From NCBI GenBank assembly GCA_033064195.1, contig JARBJD010000199.1:1-64000 (forward strand): a stretch of 64,000 nucleotides of DNA, in the 5' to 3' direction. The notes under the pieces were generated by a model. The model did no database searches, was not told the origin of the DNA, and was given only the letters and a program-made list of their open reading frames with translations. The first letter of the stretch is position 1, and each line of letters opens with the position of its first letter. The translations under genes were made by a program, and so were the position numbers. Origin of the DNA: Blattamonas nauphoetae. Its lineage: Eukaryota; Preaxostyla; Oxymonadida. Below, one piece after another: positions 57,191 through 64,000 of this stretch.

Positions 57191-57526
57191 GCGGACACGA
57201 AACTCGGATGGCTCAGCGACGTCTGGCCCGCCTCTTCACGTCTTCTTCGATTCCTCGACGTGCCTGTGACCCTCCGTGTCATCCTGATTTTGCTGTTGCT
57301 GGCAGAGTCTCAGAGAACGGGATGGCGAGGGGAGAGAGAGCAGTGAGCGCGACTGGTGTACTGTGGATGGTCCTTAAGAAAGAGCTCAATTAACAAAAAT
57401 GCACACTTCCGGTCCTCGAATCCTCTTGGTGTTAGTGCCTGCGCCTATTAGAAACGGATAGGGTGTCGGTGTCTCGTCCATTCGAGAGCGTCCAGACGAG
57501 CAGCGGGAGAGTCAGACGGAGAAACC

Positions 57527-57990
57527 ATGATTCTTTCTTTTCTTGTGAATAAGGAGAAATATGTAGTTGTTCTTTTAGTGTCGATCTCGGCCACCATCAC
57601 CAATGTCATGCTGCCACTGGACATAGTATCCAATTCTGGTGTCCTAAATCCCAGTATATTTCCAATGATTGAGAAACTGAGGGACGCAAATGTGAATGGT
57701 GGAATGTGTGATGACTGGTGGGGAATCGCGGAACCAAATCCGAAAACATTCAACAGTGCTCCCCATATGCAGATCGCCCAGAAGTGACAATCCCTTGGCT
57801 TCCACTTGCAGTGCGTGACGTCGTTCCACAGATGTGGATGCAATATGGTTGATACAGTCACCACTCCCCATCCGTCTTTGGTTCTCCAAGTTCAAGTTGT
57901 ATCCCACAAGGGCAACCACGGCAACGAAGTAGACGAATACATCTCACTCGCGCTCGACAAAACTAACATGTTGATAGTGACGATCTTCCT
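57527..57990 (+). pseudogene. Beta-amylase (GH14) 5' fragment
   Basis: MLPLDIVSNSGVLNPSIFPM, MIEKLRDANVNGGMCDDWWG (the VMVDxWWG region) and, downstream, LQCVTSFHRCGCNMVDTVTT followed by GNHGNEVDEYISLALDK match the first third of beta-amylases. The same frame carries an in-frame TGA at 57785-57787 between the second and third blocks, where homologues run straight through, and nothing of the catalytic-acid region or C-terminal two thirds follows. A decayed copy is the simplest view. Beta-amylase would release maltose from starch. Confidence 0.7.
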
Positions 57991-58000
57991 AAAATCGTCC

Positions 58001-58726
58001 TCACACATGAAGAGGATGTACTGTCTCGCGGCTCCAACATTCATGTAGAGTGGAGTTAGAGTGAGCAAGAATGAGCACACATTTGTTCGGGTAGAGAGTG
58101 ATGGGCGACGAGAAGTCATTAGATCGAACAGCTCGCTGAAGGAGATGGTTAGTTATTGATGTCGAGCCCAGAATATTGTTTTGGCCTTTTGTCTCCTCCG
58201 TGAAAACTACTGTTCCGACGATGACTTCAGTAATTTTCAGATAACATCCTGTCAGAACCGGATTCTGGTCGTCGAGAGAACTGATCCCGAATGACGACAG
58301 ATTTAGAACTGATACTTGACCTGTGCACTTAATAACGCCAAGAGAATGAAGTAGAATTCGGGAAAAGACAAGACAATGGCGATAAACAGCAATAAAGAGA
58401 AGAAAAGAGGGAGCAGATGTTTGGTGGAAGAAAGCGGAAGGTGTGAGGACATACATCTGTAAATAATCGAGTTGGTAGTCGGGATATGATCTTCACCTGT
58501 AAGGGAAATGGGCGAATCTTTTCCATGTCAGGGTCCAGTTCGCGCTGGATGAGGAGTTGAGATCGGAGTTGGAAAGTTGTGGTGGGGCTGTATGGAATAA
58601 CGTCGGAGACTCTCCTGCTAGAGAAGATGCTGAATGCAAACGACTGGATATAATTGTGTGGGGATCAACTGTCGAATGAAAGAGAAGGAGTGCGCAGCGA
58701 ATGACAACAAGTGAAAGTATAGTCAT
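58001..58726 (-). CDS. Secreted protein with beta-helix-like C-terminal part
   Basis: Exon 1 starts MTILSLVVIRCALLLFHSTV, a signal peptide, and continues to about 58500, where a GTGAAG donor occurs. After one or two short introns, an exon from about 58322 reads VSVLNLSSFGISSLDDQNPV, LKITEVIVGTVVFTEETKGQ and NILGSTSITNHLLQ, then a polar end to TGA. Short strand-turn repeats resemble those of the fragment at 34.8 kb. The intron borders are approximate. Confidence 0.5.
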
Positions 58727-59299
58727 TGATTACTGTTGGTACTCGTTTCATTTTCAGGTTAGCCTCCCCTTCGAGGTTCATTGTGTTCACAGAACACACA
58801 CCGGAGTCTCCACTGCTCGCCAAAAGGATCAAATCCGCTTGAATGTCATCATTTCTGATCTGAAATGAATTGAGAACAGAATAAAGTGAACGTACAAATC
58901 AACCAACATAACCACACCGATGTGAACGACTTCGCATGAGCGTTTCACTAATCCATCTTTGGTTCACACCTTAAGAGGTTGACAATAGGTATTTCGATCA
59001 GTCAAGGGTGGAAATTTGTCTTCGAAAACGTGCATTGTTTCAGGCGGTGATGTTATAGTTCTGGGAGTGTTTGATGATTCGAAAACAGAGATAAAAGTCC
59101 ATCAATAAAAGAAAATGAGAAACCAGTTCAAAAGCATTGGTACTCTGAAATCAGATGATGGAACGTCCGAGCGAGGGACAATGTGTGGGAATGTTCTTGT
59201 GGGAGGACCAAAGAGTGGGGAGGGAGCGTGGACGCTGGATCAAAGAAGAGAATATGGGATTAACACGTCTTTCCTCACCAATATTATATACCCATTGAT

Positions 59300-61240
59300 T
59301 AATCAACACAAATGGAAGAATACTTTAGAAAAGCTAAATCAACAAGGAGTGGACACGGCCAAAGCATTTTCAAGCTACTCAGCGAACTCTGTGAAGACGA
59401 ACCCGCGGCGCCACTCCTCAGCGCACTAAAGAGTCGGAACGAAATGATACCGATTAGAAAGAAAATTCTCAACCATTACACCGGTTTGGGTCTTTTACTT
59501 CTCATTTACCCTCACTTCTTTAAGCATACTTCACTCAACTGCTCCAAAGCCTGTCACAATTACATGAACAGCTTGAACGCGGGGATGGTATAAAGTTGCT
59601 GCAATGTGTGACCCAGGCCTGCAGCTTCCAAGAGGCCAAAGACTACGGATTCAAAATAACTGAAAATCAGTATTACTACGCAAAGTCCTTATACGATACT
59701 GAATCACAAACGATTCACTCTCCTCCTCAGCATCAACGACAAATAAAACCCGTTTGTTTCTCTCTTTTTCTTCAGCATTCGTCTCAGGATTTCTTAATCG
59801 AAGAAGGCAGTCAATTGATGAACGATATAATCGAAAATACTGCACCAAGCTGTAAAAACCAAAAAAGGCTCTCAAAGAAGAAACAGAAAAAGCAAAGTTT
59901 GTCCTGATTATCTCTCAACTTGTTACATTTAGAGAAGACAATAGAAGATACGTTAGACGAGAGCGACGTCGATTTTGTCTGCCCTCCTAGTCCAATATTG
60001 ACAGCTCCCACCATCCAAACCACCTCTTCATTTGGCAATCTCACTCCACACAGCCAAAACAAAACACAAAAACAAACAAAAACAAAACAAAAACCAGAAA
60101 AAGATTACTCCATACAACAAAAAAAGACTTATACAACAAATTAAAGGAAGAAGGAAAGACCACGATGCATTACTCAACATTTTGCCGAAAAACAAGATTC
60201 CTGAGGAAACCAGAATGTCGGACGGACCTATGCAGTGTATGTGCTCGTGGAGATTTCCTAGAAAAAAACATAAAACTCTGGCATCACAAAACAAACAGAT
60301 ACCAGAAAAGAAAAAAAAGAAATAGAAGAAATAAAAAAACACAAGATTATCGCACAAAAACAACGCGATTTTTACAACAAGACAATATCTCACCTCACCG
60401 ATGACTCTTTGGTCATCGTTCTTGATTTTAAAGAAAATTGGCATCTTCCTTTATCTCGTGACCAGATTGGTCATGACTTTTCGTTAATACTTCCGTTTCG
60501 CATTTATGCATTTCGGTATATCACACACATCACAACCAATTAATTTTAACACATCACAACTTTCTGTCTCCCATCACTACACACGATCACCGCTTCGTCG
60601 AAGAATGTCTTTCAGATGTTCTCGACATGCAAGATTATGTTCATCAAAAGAATATTTTTATTTTTACAGATGCTGGCCCGCACTTTCGCAACCAGTATTT
60701 CTTAGGTTTCTTACTTTCGTCCAAGCATTCTCCCCTTCGGAGAAAAACTGTTACATACTCTTTATTTTCAGAGCAGCACGGAAAAAACGTGTGTGACTCT
60801 GAGTTTGGTTTTCTCACAAATTATGTTGATCATCATTTAGTTTCTCCTATTACGTCTTCAGACTCTTTATTTGATTTTTTCACACACGGACTATCTGGCC
60901 AGGTCCACACCACAGATGGCCTTCAGACCCGTCACTGCTTCCACAAGTTTGTTTTTTTATTTTCATATATTCTTTTCATAGGCACACTCAGTTCCCATCC
61001 ACTCACAAGTTTACCATGTTGAGGGTGGATGGGATGAAGCAGTACCTTGGCTTCCGGCGCCAAGGGGCCTCACTCACAGCAGCCCTAGTGAGTGAGGGCG
61101 AAGACAGTTTCTGCTGTATCGTGTCCACGCACGAGAAGCAGGCTGTCGACAACAAAGAGAGGGCTGTCTACGAGAGGGCGGAGGACACTCCGATAGTGCA
61201 CACGTGCCTGTCGGATTACTTTTTTTTCTGTAACTTCTTC
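59300..61240 (+). CDS. DDE-type transposase gene with one intron
   Basis: The N-terminal part includes LSQLHEQLERGDGIKLLQCV and ITENQYYYAKSLYDTESQ (59530-59700). Then comes a Lys/Gln-rich linker, and from 60320 a DDE core: DDSLVIVLDFKENWHLPLSR (first Asp), FLSPITTHDHRFVEECLSD, IFTDAGPHFRNQYFLGFL (second Asp) and FSEQHGKNVCDSEFGFL (the region expected to hold the last acidic residue). A 35-nt intron (60947-60981) joins in phase to FPSTHKFTMLRVDGMKQYLG. At least one frame change lies near 60540, between the first Asp block and the SPITTHDH block, so this copy is probably inactive. The superfamily is not assigned. Confidence 0.65.
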
Positions 61241-61254
61241 AAGATTCAGTTCTC

Positions 61255-61510
61255 TTTCTTCATTACCTTCTCTTCCTTCACCTTCAGTTCCTTCATTACC
61301 TTCTGTTCCTTCTCTCCCTTCTGTTCCTTCTTTCCCTTCCGTTCATTCATTACCTTCCGTTCCTTCTCTCCCTTCTGTTCCTTCATTGCCTTCTGTTCCT
61401 TCATTGCCTTCTGTTCCTTCTCTCCCTTCTGTTCATTCATACTTTTCAGTTCCTTCATTGACTTCCCTTCCTTCCTTACCTTCCCTTCCTTCATTACCTT
61501 CTCATAATTC
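61255..61510. repeat. 18-bp tandem repeat array
   Basis: About 14 units of CCTTCTGTTCCTTCATTG with ACC/CTC variants. It is in frame on both strands (Phe/Ser-rich on plus, Lys/Glu-rich on minus). It directly follows the transposase coding region. Confidence 0.9.
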
Positions 61511-61594
61511 TTTCTCTTCTCTTCATAGAAACACCACTTCACACACTTCACCGATCATCGATTTGAGTTAATCACTTCACCATTTCACATCAAG

Positions 61595-61790
61595 ATACCT
61601 GACTTTCTCCGCCAGGCTCTTCACAGAGTTGAACGGGGTCAGCCCTCTCCTCCTGGATGACCTTTTCGGCATCCTTGATGAACCTGGAAGCAGGATTGGG
61701 TTCCCAGCAGGACTTCTTGGTGTGAAATTGTGGCTGATTATGCTCAAATTATCCTTATTCAACAAAAAACACTTTGATCGAAAGTGGTGA
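61595..61790 (+). CDS. Last exon of an unknown gene
   Basis: The frame reads LTFSARLFTELNGVSPLLLD, DLFGILDEPGSRIGFPAGLL, then GVKLWLIMLKLSLFNKK, ending KHFDRKW and TGA. The composition is clearly protein-like and the block follows a pyrimidine-rich tract. The upstream exons were not identified; it could belong to the transposon's neighbour gene. Confidence 0.45.
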
Positions 61791-62096
61791 TACGGAGAAA
61801 TTCAAAAAATGAAAAATATGGGTTCGGAGAAATTCGATCGAACTTTTCTTGAAAGCGAATAATTTCGACCCAATGGTGATCTGAAAAAACCCCAGGTTTT
61901 GACTTTATGGATGGTGATTTTGAAAAATCATATGTTTATCACATAATAATGTTCAAAACAGACAATAATCGAAATATAGTGAACCTACAAGTCCAATGAA
62001 GTGATAGTTATTAAGGATTTCGAATCGGAGCCTCACATTCTTGAAGGGCAGATCCTCCCTTGACTGCTCCGCCTGTAGCAACAGTTGGGAAAATAG

Positions 62097-62342
62097 ATGC
62101 CAAGAATGTTATCAATCGATTGTGTATGTTCCAACCCTCAGATGCTCGACTTTTGGAGGTATCTCACCACCAGACACACTGGACCACCGCCAGACATATC
62201 GGACCACCACCAGATACAATGGACTTCGCCAGACACACTGGACCCATGCCGTGTTATCATACCTAATGATGAGATTTTCCCTCTTTCTGTCAAAGTGACG
62301 AGTAATATCACAGTGAAAGTCAGACGTTCATTCCTCCCATGA
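62097..62342 (+). CDS. Short frame with a 20-bp repeat, uncertain
   Basis: The frame ends IIPNDEIFPLSVKVTSNITV..RRSFLP with TGA. Four loose copies of CCAGACACACTGGACCACCG lie at 62165-62245. It may be the 3' exon of an unknown gene; weak evidence. Confidence 0.25.
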   Translation: MPRMLSIDCVCSNPQMLDFWRYLTTRHTGPPPDISDHHQIQWTSPDTLDPCRVIIPNDEIFPLSVKVTSNITVKVRRSFLP

Positions 62343-62580
62343 GCCCTGCACAGGGCTGTTGGGCATCACCTTGAAACTGGTCAACTCAGTATCACTCATC
62401 TGGAGATGGAAAATGATTGTGTGTCGGCTTGGCACAGGCTGGGGGATGATATTTCACATCAAAAAATGGGGCACAGAAGAGAAGATTTGTGGAGGAAGAC
62501 TCAACCATCCGGTCTTCTATTGACACAGTAGACATCTCCCCATCTATTCATCGTTCCAGAATACCATATTCGTCAACAAG

Positions 62581-64000
62581 ATGTCTTCACATACCAAAGT
62601 TGGTAGCTCAAAAGCGAAAGAAACAGTTTGGCGACTTTGTCTCGATATCACTCTGAACTGTTTTCAGAACTCGATCGAAGCATTTCTACGCCATTTGTGT
62701 GGAGAGTGCAAACCACTACGTCCATTAATACTAGATTCACTCCAAGTTCTTGCGAAAGGTCTGTCTCGACTTGAATGTGTTTCATTCTCGTTTATGATTT
62801 TGACAGAATCTGATTGGGCCCTCTCAACAATTCTTGATGTGGAATACATCAGACCTCTTGAGGAATATTGTGAACAGACCGAACCATGTGATGTTCCAGT
62901 GTGATTCATGTTTCTTCATCATTTCTCAGATTTCACTCCCACAATTGTTGCTTCTGATTGGTCTGCCAATGTTTTCCTCTCTTCATCATTGTTTATTCGT
63001 GATTTCTTCGATCAGGGAAAACATCAGAAGATGAATTGGATCGCATTCGTGAATCGTCGATCCCATCTTTCTTTCTCAAGTGGATGATCTCTATTTCGGA
63101 TAACAATTTGCTCACTGAAGTTTGTCTTCCTCCCTTTTTCCATTATTTTGTCTCAGATCGCAGATTGTCTGTTATTGTTGACTTCCACACCTCAATCGTC
63201 TTCCACCTTCCTCGCCCACTACAAAACCGAAATTCTCGCATTTATCGATCATTGTGAGAGTGTCAAGTCAAATATTCCACATTTGAAGATTCTCACTCAA
63301 CTGTGTTTCTCGCCACATCTCGATGTGTCGAGAATGGCTCTCAAAGCGCTCACTACTCGATGCAAGTCTGATTATAAAACCCAATTATCCCTCCAAGAAC
63401 TCAAAGTACCTTCTGCTTCGACTGACACTTCCTCGGAGCTTATCCCGTTCGCAGAACGACTGTGTTCCACACTGGCCGAGCATGTTTCCGAAATGAAGTC
63501 ACTCTTCATCGAATCCTCACCTGGCGATCCAACCAACTCTGCTCTCTCCACAACACCTCCCGAAAACTCAACACATCTCACCCGAGACACTGCGTTGGAA
63601 CTGCTATGTGAAGAACTCGCTCTCCTCGACTCAATCAAATTAAACAGGTCCTCCATCGTTGAAAAAGTCTGCTTTTGACTCTTCTCATCTTTTCTGATTA
63701 TTTCAACACATTCCCTCAGAATTTTGCCACAAAAATCTTGTTGAATGTCGAATCCAGTGACTTTTTGAACCTGATTCCTTCGCTTATACAAGCGTGCGAT
63801 CCAAAAGTCATTCACAACGTCTCATTTCTTCATCCTCATTCTTCCAGATTATTTGGTGCCTCACGAATGAATCTACGACCTCCACGGATGACAGAGACTA
63901 CATATATACTCAAACATGTCTTGTCGACAAACTTGCCCCATCCCTCCGTCTTGACACTCCATTTCTCCATCCACTCCTCTTCTTCTATCGCAACATGCTC
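62581..64000 (+). CDS. Helical-repeat protein of unknown function, runs off the right edge
   Basis: ATG at 62581 starts MSSHTKVGSSKAKETVWRLC, then LRPLILDSLQVLAKGLSR. After short introns follow SIPSFFLKWMISISDNNLLT, IADCLLLLTSTPQSSSTF, HLKILTQLCFSPHLDVSRMA and LELLCEELALLDSIKLN. A further exon from about 63719 begins NFATKILLNVESSDFLNLIP. Repeated helix pairs suggest a HEAT/armadillo-type solenoid. Introns of about 35-75 nt separate the exons; several borders are approximate. The 3' end is outside the window. Confidence 0.55.

Noticed and set aside
57448-57864. Minus-strand frame over the beta-amylase region with membrane-like stretches
   Set aside because: The plus strand matches beta-amylase, so the minus frame is most likely a shadow.

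Overview
The window looks like nuclear DNA of an intron-bearing flagellated protist that reads TAA and TAG as glutamine and uses TGA as its stop. The best evidence is a four-exon IFT46 gene (53518-54456). It has four in-frame TAA/TAG codons between conserved blocks, an exact 264-codon sum over its exons, and a TGA end. Introns are spliceosomal and very short: several are 22-51 nt with GT..AG ends. This code, tiny introns, a flagellar gene, a GH14 beta-amylase fragment and a bacterial-style ABC ATPase fragment together suggest an oxymonad (Preaxostyla) such as Streblomastix. The organism assignment is inference; the code is read directly from the sequence.

Positions 1-29208 are a Polinton/Maverick lying on the minus strand. 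It runs off the left edge of the window. Parts seen, right to left: protein-primed DNA polymerase B, rve-type integrase, a small coiled-coil protein, an FtsK/HerA-type packaging ATPase (plus strand), several small virion-like proteins, a major capsid candidate and a minor capsid candidate. It looks recent and mostly whole. Its main breaks are four insertions inside genes, plus an abrupt right edge. The insertions are element A (840-9093), element B (17143-21334), a 3.8-kb insert (about 22945-26745) and a 600-bp terminal-inverted-repeat element (27323-27922). Element C (29209-33398) abuts the right edge.

A, B and C are copies of one 4.19-kb element with about 36-bp terminal inverted repeats. 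They carry no recognisable transposase, but they do carry cargo: a signal peptide, cysteine-rich CX3C blocks, a Lys/Glu-rich coiled coil and a 17-bp minisatellite. Element A was later hit by a 3.67-kb Mutator-like element (3014-6680) with about 530-bp terminal repeats, a perfect 9-bp target duplication and a captured fragment of an ABC-transporter ATPase gene with introns.

From 33.4 to 40.2 kb the DNA is a patchwork. It holds a beta-helix-type fragment, a 1.6-kb inverted-repeat unit carrying a protein-kinase fragment, an 818-bp element with a tRNA-like pol III unit and two long palindromes, and a 2.26-kb inverted-repeat unit containing exons of an unknown gene.

From 40.4 kb to the end, host-type genes dominate. 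They include a 720-residue unknown protein, small exons of unknown genes, a 1,750-codon P-loop NTPase fused to an OTU protease (45936-51278, minus), part of a metallophosphoesterase, IFT46, a coiled-coil gene, a beta-amylase fragment, a secreted protein, a DDE transposase gene and the start of a helical-repeat gene leaving the right edge. Apart from the Polinton functions (replicate, integrate, package, build a capsid), no multi-gene pathway is evident.
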